Of a DNA stretch of 64,000 nucleotides, positions 11,232 to 21,995 are shown in pieces. Source of the DNA: Diaporthe sp. PMI_573. Its lineage: Eukaryota > Ascomycota > Sordariomycetes > Diaporthales > Diaporthaceae. Made by a program: the position numbers and the translations under genes. Under the pieces are notes generated by a model. That model worked only from the letters and a program-made list of their open reading frames with translations, made no database searches and was not told where the DNA came from. How positions within the stretch are numbered: the first letter of the stretch is position 1; every line of letters begins with the position of its first letter. Location of the stretch: the NCBI GenBank assembly GCA_021399435.1, contig JAJTUP010000003.1, forward strand, positions 2,170,001 through 2,234,000, in the 5' to 3' direction.

Positions 11232-11884
11232 CGCCTGTCATGCTAGGCGTCCATCCTCGTTCAACAACCAAGCACAAGGCCAAACGGTGTGCTTGCAGGT
11301 TGTGTCGCCGGTTGACTCGACGCCGAGCCACTCTCTCAGTAATTGATGTCGCTCCGAAAAATCCTTATCTTATCGCTACGCACTCTGGCGGCTCGCAACT
11401 GGCTGGCTCCCAGCTGATTGCATAATACTCTCACTCCTGCAAGAATCCTGTCATCAAATCCGGACAAACTCTGCGGGGGGGAAAAAAATTGTAATACATG
11501 AATTAAGGCGAGGTGGGCAAAGCGGCTTGTTTCTGAAGTGCTCAATCGAGCATCTTTCTTCCATGTTTGCTGCACAACTTACAAGGGAGTCGGTCAGTCT
11601 CACAATACTGTGCCGGATATAACACCAAAGTGCGTTCGTTCGGTGTGTGATGTATGACAATCACTCCATACTAATCATTCCAAGGCATGAAACACAAAAG
11701 AAATAGTCATAATGGCAGTCCGAAGCTAGCATACTCCCAAGCACCAATTAGTGGATTGCTGGGAGAATTGACACATGCCAAATTTTGACAGTCAAAGAGT
11801 TTCATCATGTGATGAATTTAAAATAAATATCAATTCCGGTGTTGACTCATGACTCTCCGTTCAACACAAGCTGGACCATCCCAA
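11232..11884. other. Intergenic region, tRNase Z promoter and Lap2 3' region
   Basis: tRNase Z starts at one side and the aminopeptidase ends at the other, both on the minus strand. The part next to 11884 is AT-rich, as expected for a 3' region. No gene, repeat or RNA was recognised. Confidence 0.5.
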
Positions 11885-13701
11885 CTAGAAATGGGACTTG
11901 CGTCGACGCGGGTGTAAATCTGTCTGCCTAGGCTTGCTCTCGACTGAGTTCCGGCTCTTCAAGCTGGCTGTGGAATTCCTCTCTGGGTATCCCGCGAAGC
12001 CATTGGCTCCGTAGAACGCCACCGCGTGTGCGATGCCCTTGCCCATAATCTCGAAGGCCTCCAGTGAGAGGTTGGTGACATTGTCCGCGGCCGAGTGATA
12101 GTTGGGGTCGGCCTGAATGCCGGCAACACCGCCAAACTTCTCGACGTCCTCTTCGGTCTTGATATCATCTGCTCCTGTGTCCAGCCCACCAGAGGGAATC
12201 CCCACATCCAGGAACGGCCCGTAGTCACTACGGCCGTTAAACTCAGAAGCAGAGTGATTCTGGCCAATACTGTCGAACCAATCTTCAAATAATGCCTCGG
12301 TGAGGTCTGAGCCAGCCGGGCCCGACAGCCCGAATTCGCTGCCATCGCCATCATAAATTCCAAGCTTGAAGTTAGGTGAAGCGATCATATCGAAGTTGAG
12401 GTAGAGCCTGATACGGGCAAGCTCGGCGGCAGATGCCTTGGCGACATAGGACTCTGCTCCAAGGAGGCCTTCCTCCTCGGCAGTCCACCAGCCAAAGCGG
12501 ACAGTGGGCACAGTGCTCCATCCTCCCTTGGCCAGCTGGATGGCCACCTCGAGGATCCCCGAGGATCCACTCCCGTTGTCGTTGATACCACTGCTTCGTG
12601 TCAATTTCCTGCTACGAAGACTAAAGAAACACACGCTGAAAAAAAAAATCCAAAACAAGTAGACTTGGGGGTTTGTAATAGGATAAGGTTTGTACTGACG
12701 GGCCAGCTTCGACTGAGTCGGAGTGTGCGCCTAGGAAAAGAATATCCGAGGAATTGGTGTTCGCAGTGGTTGCGATAACGTTGTTGCTTCAAGGGCAAAG
12801 TCAGCTACCTGGTCACATCTCCAGGCTGTTTTAGCCATCAAGGGTCTCACATACCTGTAGATAGTGTTGAAGACAGTGACAATGTCCAGATCACTGGCCA
12901 AAGTGGTATTACTGTACGACGCAACCAGGGCAAGACCATCCTCTCGTGACACTGCCGCAGTGGCGACCAGCGAGGCGTTCTCGCCTCCAAGCGTGCCGGA
13001 TGCAAAAAGTCCGTCCACATTATTGTAAATCACTGCCGCAACGGACCCAGCCTGGGCTGCAAAGTAAGACTTGTCGGCGAAAGTGCACGTGCCCCTTGAA
13101 ATAAGAGCAATGGCTCCCGAAACTTCAGCTGGGAAGTCTTCCTACGGCAGGCGTCAGCATCGTCTCGAAACATTCCGATTCCTCGGCGGCAAGCATACTG
13201 CGCTGCATCCCAGGTTTGCCACTGGGACAAGGGGTACACCCTCTACGCTGATCTCAGCGGAGTACTCAAGGCCGGCCGAGCTGTAGTTGACACCGTTGAC
13301 GGAAAAGTTGGACACTCCCTGCTGCAGGGTGTACTGGAATGGGTCCAGCTCGACATTGAAGTAGCCATCGAGCGCCTCAAGCTGATCAACCAAGTACTTG
13401 ACGGTGTTGTTGTGTCCCTCGCTGGCAACAACACGATTGCGACCCTCCGTTGCGTACGCTATGTCCTCGAGGTCTTGGGCATGACCAAGAAGACCTTCGA
13501 TTGTGATAGCGTCCTGCAGGGCTTGCTGTAAGAGGCCGGCGCGTCAGTATTGGGGTCACCGAATGTGCGAACTCAAGGTTGACATACATCGTCGACTAGA
13601 TTTCCAGCGGCGCCCTGTCTCTTGATAAGCGACGGTGAGCCATGGGCCGGCACGAGTATCGCAGCCGACACAAGAGCCAGCAGCTCTGGTGATGACCTCA
13701 T
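11885..13701 (-). CDS. Secreted M28 zinc aminopeptidase with PA domain (Lap2/aminopeptidase Y type)
   Basis: Five exons on the minus strand: 13701-13588, 13525-13199, 13141-12855, 12786-12700 and 12590-11885, giving 506 residues. Starts with a signal peptide (about residues 1-21, ending VPAHG) and a short propeptide with a KR site. A PA (protease-associated) domain spans roughly 130-230. The M28 core has the two-zinc ligands GAHSDSV near 263, GINDNGSG near 273-280, the catalytic pair AEEEG near 310, the FDMIASPN block, GRSDYGPF and NYHSAADNV. Family members remove N-terminal residues, often Leu, from peptides outside the cell or in the vacuole. N-glycosylation sequons (NVT, NHS, NNT) are frequent. 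Length fits fungal Lap2 (about 500). A TATA box lies about 130 bases upstream. Confidence 0.93.
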
Positions 13702-15440
13702 TGTTCTGGCGATAGCTGGTAATTACAAGCAGCACAAGATGAGGGCCAATGTAACTGGGGATCACACGGGAAGAGAACAGCGCGGATGCTCATGATGCTC
13801 CTTGGGAGTCGAGGTGCTCAGTCTCAACTATATATGTTCGTGAGGCGGACAATATAGGCGATGAGACTGCACGCGCCCCTTTCGATGCTCCTCACTCATC
13901 ATGGCGCCTTATCACGACGTGTCAACAGAGCACAAACATTGGTAGATGTGTCAACGTAGCACCTTCTATACGTGGTATGGAAACGCGTCGCCAAGACAGT
14001 CCTCATTCTCCCTTGAGTAGTTATCCCGGACGCCAAGCTTCGTTTCGCTCGCTCGACCCATCGGTGGGATGCCACAACTCCATAACCAGGTCGCGACAGG
14101 GTTCGCAATTGGCCAGACTATGCAAGACTACTGATAGTCCTGCAGCTGCGGAGCCTTGCTTCCCGCTTATCGTGCTGTAGCACTCCCACTCTGTACCTGC
14201 GTGGCTCTGCGTGGCTGCGTGATTCTCCCTGATCGACAGTCGCATTGTGCCGGCGGACTGCATGTCTTATGAAGCTTGTCGTCCTTCATATTGCCGTCGA
14301 AACCAGGATGCATGTCGCAAGCAAATTAGCAAAGGGCCACAACTTCGAATCATTGTGCTTTAACTTTTGCTCCATCACCGCATTTCTCCACCAGACACAT
14401 GCTCCAAGTAGGCACGGGCAGTCCACATTATCTTCATCAATAACAGTGAGCTAAGTTTTGCCTCTAAGATCCACTGTAGCCCTTCTTGTCGGTGGGCAAT
14501 TTAACACTGCAAGGCAAGACACTAAGCTCTGGTGGAGAGCTAATGCAAGGCATTGTACGTCTTTTTGTAGCCCTTTCAGATAAGAATAGTTCCTCCTTTA
14601 CAATGGGCTCAAGTAAAAGTAACCATGGTGGGCACCTTGCGAGATAATTCGGAATGGAACCCAAGCTCCGAAAGCTCCAACGCCTGTCATGGAGGGCCCG
14701 GATCCATCAGTAGCGATGTTGGTCCTGAGTTTGCTCGGTAGACAATATCATGTAGGGGCAGCAAATTGCCAGCTGGAGCTGAATCCAGATGCTGTTAGCT
14801 CGCTAGTTAAGTAGCGAGAAGCAGGAAAGCAGGGAATGTGTGGTGCGCAGAGGAAGCAGTTCTGAGCAGACATTCATCTACGGCTGCACAGGAAGATCAT
14901 GAGTTATATAGCCTCTGTCAGATGGCCAACATCAATGATTCGGATGACACTCTGCATATGCTCAACATGTTTCCCTCTTGTTTCGTTCCGAGTCGTGTAT
15001 AGACAAGATCGATATTCGAAAGCACTTGCGCACATTCGGACAGGGCATTGGGCCTCAATGCTCTTTTCTTGCGGAAACGCAAGACTTAAGAAGTGAGCAA
15101 TTCCGTTAAGGCATTTGTCGTGGCCTGTTTGATCGGTATCTTCAAATTCATTACCAGCGCTACTAGCTATCCCAAAAGTTTTCGTCAATCAACAAATTGG
15201 TCCTTTGCGCAGATATGTACAAAAGATGGGTCAAGCTGCTGACTTTGGCTAATTTTTGGATTTGTAGTTGAGTGGTGAGTTTTCTCCGTTGGTAGTATTT
15301 AATACTACGTTGCTAAAATAGAAAGCCCAGTGCCTGATGTAACCGGTATAACACAACAATGGTCTTATTCAACCAAGGTCGGACAACTTTGCATACACAA
15401 ACAACACCTTAGAGCGAACATTAGAAATGGGCCCATCATG
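13702..15440. other. Non-coding region between the aminopeptidase and the methyltransferase
   Basis: About 1.7 kb with no convincing gene. It includes the aminopeptidase promoter, with a TATA box at 13829-13834, and the methyltransferase 3' region. Open frames are short and look random. The stretch from about 14300 on appears richer in A and T than the flanking genes. No transposon or RNA gene was recognised. Confidence 0.5.
13829..13835 (-). promoter_or_regulatory. TATA box of the M28 aminopeptidase
   Basis: On the minus strand the sequence reads ATATATAG about 130 bases before the ATG at 13701, in an otherwise mixed-composition stretch. This distance is usual for inducible fungal genes. 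Confidence 0.55.
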
Positions 15441-16962
15441 TTATATTTGCCCAGACATTGCGCGCTGGGGAACTTCCCAATCGTACGGCTTGCGGCCATA
15501 CACGACGTACCTGATGTTTAAGGCTGTCAGTCTTTAAGCCTGCTGGGCTATAAGCTGATCTAGGTTGGCTTACATTGGGAAAGAGAAGTGGATTCTGGTG
15601 TCCCTAATGTCCTCACCAGCCGCGCTGCTGAGCTCCTCGACTTCTTGCGGCGTCATCCCAAGGGCCCGTAGCAGCTTGAAGGAAAAGCCGCGGATGCCTC
15701 TGTAGATGTTCGTCATTTGCCACATGCCTAGCTCCTGGAGCCTCGGGTCTTCTGGCCACGGGTTGCCTGAAAACAGCAGGTGAGTTGGGTGTTAGGGTAA
15801 GGCAGGAGACCATTAACCTCCCACCCCGGCACGTTGGAGGTCAAGGTTGGATATTGGTCAATTTGGACGCACCTGGCAGCAGACCAACCTGCTCGACGAC
15901 GTCGACGAACCCGGTGTCCACCATCCACTGCTTGTATGTCCTGGGCGCCTCGAGGTCTCGGCCTACAACCGCGTGTGCTTCACATATCCGCTGGAACCAC
16001 ATCTCGAGATTCGTTCCCCGCATGCTACCATCGTCACAGACCAGCTTGGACGTGCTGTCGTTGAGTTCCAACCAGCCGCCAGGCTCCAGACTATCGAAGC
16101 ATTTCCGGAAGACAGCAGGATAATCATCAAATGAGTAGCCGACCATCTTCATGAAGATGAAGTCGAAAGGATGCTGGAATATCCACTCGTCATGCTCGGA
16201 ATCCTCCTTGATGAAAGAGCAATTGTCTGGTATCTTGAAGGGTTGTATGCGGCTGATATCAGTGCCGACAACCTTTGATTCAGCTAGTGTTGTGTTAATT
16301 GTCTGCTAAAATGCCTAAAGTCATGAAGTATGAAACATCCAGAACACGCAAAAGACAGGGAAGTGTAACAGGAGAGAATGATACTGACGGTGCTCGGTTG
16401 CGTACTGGATCGCCCAGAGACCTGTCCCGGTGGCGATCTCGAGAACGTTCCTCGGGGAGCCAACAGGAGCCCGATGAAGGGCCCCACCATTATACATCCT
16501 AAAGACCTTGTGTTGCAGATCAGCTCGGTCCTGTTCTTCTGGGTCGTTTGGAAATAGGTATCTCGCGGTGGGGTGGTTCTGATAAGTCCTCCCGCTCTCC
16601 TCGTCGAACACCGAATCTGGCTCAATGATAGAACCCCCGCTGACTATGCGCAGGGCTCCCTCCGGAATGGAGCCATGTGAAGCAGTCAGGACATACCCAT
16701 AGTAATATGGTGTCGTTGACTGCGTAGGCATGGCCCCTTCGGGCTGTGGAAACCTCGTGGCTGGGTCACGAACTGATGTCCCAGACGCTCCGATGTTGGA
16801 AGGGTTGAGCCATAAGCTGCTGTCTAATGGATATGAAGGCTCCACCGGGACGCCACTCCGAGAGTGTGTACCAGCTTCTTGCCCTTCCTGCTGGCCCTCA
16901 TACCTCACACCCTGTTGTCTCTGTGTTGGAAGCCACTCACTTGGATACACGTATTCATCCAT
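15441..16962 (-). CDS. LaeA-like class I SAM-dependent methyltransferase
   Basis: Four exons on the minus strand: 16962-16389, 16283-15873, 15766-15574 and 15510-15441, giving 415 residues. The N-terminal 75 residues are disordered. The SAM-binding motif I (LEIATGTGLWAIQYA) lies near 176-190, followed by VVGTDISRIQP, the FDFIFMKMVGYSFDDYP block and LEPGGWLELND, all typical of the LaeA/TAM family. Family members include the velvet-partner regulator LaeA and many paralogues of unknown substrate, so a role in secondary metabolism or development is only a possibility. No biosynthetic backbone gene is visible nearby. An in-frame ATG at 17076 would add 38 residues; I chose 16962 because the extension looks uninformative, but this is uncertain. 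The C-terminus (YVVYGRKP) is a usual family ending. Confidence 0.88.
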
Positions 16963-17771
16963 GACGGCTGGATCCTGGAGTAAGTCCCTGGTTAAACAGC
17001 ACTGGTGTAGCCATGTTCGAAATACAGAAACGAACGGGTGCCAGGGTGAGCTTCGGGCCGACGGATGATATATCATGCCATAGTCAGCCCCAGATTGTCA
17101 GCCTGCACCGCATCATGCTGCCCATGAGCGATTTGTGAGCCATTACGCTGCGCCGCTCACCTGCCTGGGCGATCTGCGCCTGGATCCCTACATTTCGTAC
17201 CTTGTTGGCTTGGCCCACCTATGAATTGTGGTCGTATACGTAGCTCCAGGCAGTCGGCCGCTTCTCTTGGACGATTCAATCAACTCACATGTACACTAAC
17301 CTGTCTCGCAAATGGAGGAGGTCTGGACCGGAAACGCAAGAACAACCACATTATCCCTCGGGTACACACAGCCAAAGTATTGACTACGAACTGACTCTTT
17401 TCCGGGGCTAGAAAGAACATGATTTTCTCACTTTTCAGCGGCTGTTGTCCAAAGTGGCCAATGTGTGGTTGGATGAAGTATTCAACAAGGAAATTAATTT
17501 CAGGTATGACGGACTAGTATTTCGACAGATCGACTGGTCTGGCAGCCGGATTTGACGAGCGGAACTCCTTTCTATGTATGTATTGATCTATGAAGTATCA
17601 AGAATGCACAGCATGAAGCCAGTATAGATCTCAAAACAAGCGGTATCGGAAGCCCATTTAAATTGAGCACAGAAATAACTCGACACCTCTGTCAATATGT
17701 ATCTCGGTGTATATATAAATATATATATAGAAGAACAGCCTTGTAAAAACGCCAGAAGTATTTGCACATGA
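16963..17771. other. Intergenic region, methyltransferase promoter and dioxygenase 3' region
   Basis: Contains a possible 38-codon N-terminal extension of the methyltransferase (to 17076). Near 17700-17730 there is an AT-rich run with repeated TATATA, probably in the dioxygenase 3' region. I see no gene. Confidence 0.5.
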
Positions 17772-19088
17772 TCAAGATGATGGGGCAGCGCCAGTGGGTG
17801 CAGCACCTGTAGGCATAGCACCAGAAGGCATACCACTGCCAGAAGGACCGGCACCGCCGCCGCCGCCGCCGATTCCAGAGCCACCCTCATAGTTGTGGCC
17901 ACCCTCAGCATCGACGTATCCAACGACACCATAGTAGTCGTCATTCTGGTAGTCGGCTGATGAGTTGATGCCGATCTGGATCCATGCGAAGAGGCCGTCG
18001 GAAACATCGTCACCGAGGTAAACGAATTGTGGGAAGGGGTCGAAAGACTCATCCGCAGAAAGAGGAGCCCTAGTGATTTGTCAGTGGAGGTTCCCTTGGT
18101 TGGGTCCCGGCAGCGAGCGAAGCTCTGGCGAGGGAGAGAGTTGGGTACTTACCACATATCCTCGTCGTTAGTTGTGACATCGACCGTGTTGGAGGCATAG
18201 GGCTCCAGAGCCTCGACCTGCTGGCGCAGGTCCTCAGGCCAGAACAGCTGGCCGATGTGGGACACGGCCTTGTTCCAGACGCTGATGGTGCCATTGCCCT
18301 GGACGGTAGCGTTCATGTGTGAGAGCAGGTGGGTGTGGATGGCTCGGCCGCTGTAGTGGCCCGGGAAGATGGTCTCGAACTGGACGACACCATCGTGATC
18401 GGTGAGCTGGATACCACGGAGGAAGGTCGTGTCTTCGCCAGCCTGGCCGGAGCTCGCGCTGACCCCAGAGTAAACGCCGGTGGCGTTGCAGTTCCAGACA
18501 TCGACAGCGACATTCGGGACACCCTCGCAGGTAGAGACGTCCACATACTGGACCTCAAGGAAGATGTCCACGCCGTCAGAGTGCTCGGCCTCCTTTATGT
18601 TGGAGCGCATATACTCTCCAACGACATAGTAGGGGCCGGCTGTGAGCTCGGGCGCCAGGACGCAAGAGGTGTTCTGTCTCCACATCAGCAAGGGTCAAAA
18701 CGTAGCCAAATATAGAAACAACTAAAAGACATACAGCATCAAAGACATTCGCGATAGGAGTGAACATGTCGTTGGTGGAAACGCCCGTCATGTTGTGGTT
18801 GGCATCCTCCCAGGACTGCAGCGCGGTCAGGTCTCGCTTGGTGTTCTTGATGCCTCGCTCCTCCCGGATTGCCTTTACGGTGTCGGCGCGGCGCTGGATA
18901 GAGCGCTGCTTGAGAGCCTGGGCGCCGGCCGAGTTCTGGCACTGAGCAAGAGACCGGGCCCCCATCTGAGCGTGGGCGTCACGGATGGCGAGGTCCCGCT
19001 TGTGCTTGGCCGGGTCATGTTTCTCGCCGGGGTGGGCAATGGCGCTGGCGACGAGGGCCAGGCCGGAGAGCTTGGAGAATGCAACCAT
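17772..19088 (-). CDS. Secreted intradiol ring-cleavage dioxygenase-like protein, copy 1
   Basis: Three exons on the minus strand: 19088-18735, 18673-18153 and 18069-17772, giving 390 residues. The N-terminus is a signal peptide ending near AIAHPG, followed by a basic propeptide-like region with KR pairs. The core holds the expected iron ligands of intradiol dioxygenases: a Tyr in GPYYVVGEY, a Tyr in NATGVYSG, and two His in GRAIHTHL. Intradiol enzymes use Fe(III) to split catechols between the hydroxyls; secreted fungal members are thought to act on plant or lignin-derived aromatics. The last 45 residues are a low-complexity tail rich in Gly, Ala, Pro and Ser with repeated PTGA units. The substrate cannot be told from sequence. 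It is a diverged paralogue of the gene at 24771-25968. Confidence 0.9.
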
Positions 19089-20122
19089 TGTGTTTTGTGG
19101 GGGTGGGAACTCGGCTCAGTAAGCAGTCGAGAAAAAGAGTGTATGTGGAACGAAAGAGAAGAGTCAAGTGAGAGTGATGGTTGCTTCCCGGGTCGAGTGC
19201 CTAGAGAGTGTGGCTGTTGGTGATGGTGAGATCTCTGGTCGGAAGGAGAGGTCTCACGACGAGCTGCTGTGTTATATATAGTCAGGCCATGGCCAGCTTG
19301 CCATCGGTCTCCGCCTGACAGCTGCGGGAGGAGATGGAGCGCGCATGGTGTTCCGTTTCGTTTCGTTTGGTCAGCTTTGGCGTGGCCGTGTATGGCTGCA
19401 GTGCAGTTGGTCTCTGGTGGGCAACTTTCGGCATGTGGCTATCGTGAAGGCAGCCCTGGCGTGGCCCACCCTGTTGCGCGTCCCGGGAGGCAGGACCCTA
19501 ATACTCAGGAGGCGTGCGCGTTCATGACCCACCCGCGAAAGGGGATGACTTTGGACGCCTGCTCATTGGGGGATTTCTTGGACAAGAGGGCCGGAAGCTG
19601 TCCTCAATCGACATGGGTCTGGCGGGAACCCCAGAGATGCATCCGTCAACTTATTTCTGTCCATAGCAACAGGGGAAGCCAAGGAAGAGGCGAGAATCAG
19701 AATGCCTGAATGCCTACCTTGAGTACGTGGCCAGCAGTGCGCCATTCTCGTCTAGACCTGTTCTTGTCCGCGCGGGACGGAAGGAAGAAGTTGTCGGCGC
19801 AATGTCAGGAATATCGAATATCCAATATGGCAATGTGGTTTTGGCCATGCAGTGAATGCAAAATACTCGGTGCAGAATAGGCTCGGTTCGTAGAGTTTGT
19901 GGACGAACTCCCTCCTGTGTTCGTGCTCGCAGTACTGCTTTTACACCAGGGATCTTGTAGGGGATCAGGCCAGCCCCTGCGAAGATCATCATGCTTGCCT
20001 GCCGGACATCGGGGGGACCCACTAAAAAGTCTGCGATGGCTTCCCATCTTCAACCACCTGCACGTGAAATCGCCAGCTGAATCCCCCCAAACAACGATTA
20101 TAACCACTCGGACACCCCCAAG
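19089..20122. other. Divergent promoter region, dioxygenase 1 and MAK11
   Basis: About 1 kb between two divergently transcribed genes. It holds a TATA box for the dioxygenase at 19273-19280 and a short CGTTT repeat near 19350. Open frames here are not coding-like. Confidence 0.5.
19273..19280 (-). promoter_or_regulatory. TATA box of secreted dioxygenase 1
   Basis: TATATATA, palindromic, lies 185 bases upstream of the dioxygenase ATG. The MAK11 gene on the other side is about 840 bases away and is less likely to use it. Confidence 0.55.
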
Positions 20123-21652
20123 ATGGCCAAGAGGAAGCGTCAAGCAGCGGCTGAGAGCGAGCCTGCTCAGAAGCCCCAGGGGACCAAAAAGCTCAGGTCC
20201 AGCGATGGCTCCTCGGAACCAAAGACGCAACCGCCAAGCAAGACCCGAACACCAAAGCCCGCCAGAACAAGTCCCAACGCCAGCACCGACAAGTCAACAC
20301 CAAGACGCACGGGGTCGCCTATAACGATACAAATAATAGCGGGCTCCTACGACCGCGTCCTCCACGGCTGCACAGCCACCATCCAGCCCTCCTCCCAGGT
20401 GAGCTTCGCCGACTCCTTCCTCTTCAACGCCCACACCTCGGCAATCCGATGTCTCGCCCTCTCCCCACCAGGCGCCCCCGTGCCGGGCCAGTCGCAGAAG
20501 GTCATGCTCGCGACCGGCAGCACTGACGAGCGCATCAACGTCTACAACCTGTCCGCCCACCCCCCGTCCACCAAGGCCTCCCCGGACCAGGACCTCCTCT
20601 CCACCATCGCCAGGCGGCCCATCCTCGAGGACAGCAAGAACAGGGAGCTGGGCACCCTCATGCACCACTCCAGCACCGTCACCAGGCTCTCCTTCCCCAC
20701 CCGCTCCAAGCTGCTGTCCAGCTCCGAGGACTCCACCATCGCCGTCACCAGGGTCCGCGACTGGAGCCTGCTGTCTACCATCAAGGCCCCTGTCCCCGCC
20801 GTCACCGGCCGCCCCAGCGGCGACACCGCCCCGATGGGCGGCACTCCCAGCGGCGTCAACGACTTCGCCGTCCACCCGAGCATGAAGGTCATGATCAGCG
20901 TCAGCAAGGGCGAGCGGTGCATGCGCCTGTGGAACCTGGTCACGGGCAAGAAGGCCGGCGTCCTCGACTTCGGGAGGGCAGTGCTGCAGGAGATCGGCGA
21001 GGGCCGCCACTCGACCGGCGAGGGCAGGAAGGTCGTCTGGGGCACCAGCGCCGTCTCCGGGGACGAGTTCGCCGTCGGCTTCGACCGCGACGTGCTGGTC
21101 TTTGGCATGGACAGCAAGGTCCGGTGCAGGGTCATGCCCGACGCGAGGACCAAGATCCACGAGTTTGGCTATGTCAGGCTCGGCGGCGACTCCGAGGACA
21201 CGGTCTTCGCGGTGTCGACCGAGGACGGCAGGGTGCTGTTCCTCTCGACCAGGGTCGAGGACCTGGAGCAGGCAGAGGCCCCCGAGGGAAAGGCCGCGCC
21301 CCTGCCGCGGGCGAAGCTGCTCGCTCAGGTCGGGGGCGAGGCCGTCGGCGTCACGGGAAGGGTCAAGGACTTCAAGGTCGTGCGGTCAGATGACGCGCCG
21401 GGCGTGTGGTTCATCGTGGCTGCGAGCAGCGACGGGAGGCTCAGGCTGTGGGAGCTGTCGCAGGAGGAGCTGGAGCCCAGGGCTGGCAAGGGGGCACCGC
21501 AGGCTGGGAAGCTGCTTGGGACCCACGATGCCCAGAACAGGATCACGTGCGTGGAGGCATTTGTCATGATACCCCGGCCGGAAGGCGTTGAGGAGAGCGA
21601 GGATGAGCTGGCGGAGGAGGGCGAGGAGGACGGAGATAGTGATGATGAGTGA
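20123..21652 (+). CDS. WD40 ribosome biogenesis factor, MAK11/PAK1IP1 family
   Basis: A single exon of 509 residues. The N-terminal 60 residues are basic and disordered, with likely nuclear/nucleolar signals (KRKR). The beta-propeller begins with the family-typical IQIIAGSYDRVLHG near 72-85, followed by NAHTSAIRCLALS, LATGSTDERINVYN, HHSSTVTRLSFPT, LLSSSEDSTIAV, GVNDFAVHPSMKVMISVSKGERCMRLWNL and, near the end, FIVAASSDGRLRLWEL. The tail is acidic. Yeast MAK11 is an essential nucleolar factor for 60S subunit assembly linked to the Rlp24/Nog1 step. The coding sequence is unusually GC-rich at third positions from about 20300 on, which also keeps long antisense frames open. It diverges from the dioxygenase gene. 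Confidence 0.88.
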   Translation: MAKRKRQAAAESEPAQKPQGTKKLRSSDGSSEPKTQPPSKTRTPKPARTSPNASTDKSTPRRTGSPITIQIIAGSYDRVLHGCTATIQPSSQVSFADSFLFNAHTSAIRCLALSPPGAPVPGQSQKVMLATGSTDERINVYNLSAHPPSTKASPDQDLLSTIARRPILEDSKNRELGTLMHHSSTVTRLSFPTRSKLLSSSEDSTIAVTRVRDWSLLSTIKAPVPAVTGRPSGDTAPMGGTPSGVNDFAVHPSMKVMISVSKGERCMRLWNLVTGKKAGVLDFGRAVLQEIGEGRHSTGEGRKVVWGTSAVSGDEFAVGFDRDVLVFGMDSKVRCRVMPDARTKIHEFGYVRLGGDSEDTVFAVSTEDGRVLFLSTRVEDLEQAEAPEGKAAPLPRAKLLAQVGGEAVGVTGRVKDFKVVRSDDAPGVWFIVAASSDGRLRLWELSQEELEPRAGKGAPQAGKLLGTHDAQNRITCVEAFVMIPRPEGVEESEDELAEEGEEDGDSDDE

Positions 21653-21995
21653 GCCAGCAATTAAAGACAGCGTTCACGTCCATATCGGTCACACAGTCGC
21701 CTATTGACACCAGTGATAATTATGATCGATCTCTTCTAAAAGTGATGGGCGTATCCAATCGAGGCAGGCTCGGTTTCTTCCAATAGATTCGCAAAACAGA
21801 GAAGCATGTTCACCCGTACCTTGTCACTTTTGGTGCGTCAACGAAATGTGCTGGTCTCTGGCGACCACAATGCAATTTGTACTTTTGAGTTTAGCCAAAC
21901 TCCACCACGACACAAGCAGCCGGCAATCCAGGTATCTCAACGCCCAGCCAGGGCCCCATGACCGAGGGCATACAACAAGTACCGCAGGGCGGCGG
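21653..21995. other. Convergent 3' region between MAK11 and INSIG genes
   Basis: Both neighbours end here. I see nothing beyond AT-rich 3' untranslated sequence. Confidence 0.5.

Noticed and set aside
20294..21160. Minus-strand open frame of 288 codons
   Set aside because: Antisense to MAK11, whose GC-rich third positions keep the opposite strand open. The translation is Gly/Asp/Val/Ala-rich and has no domain.
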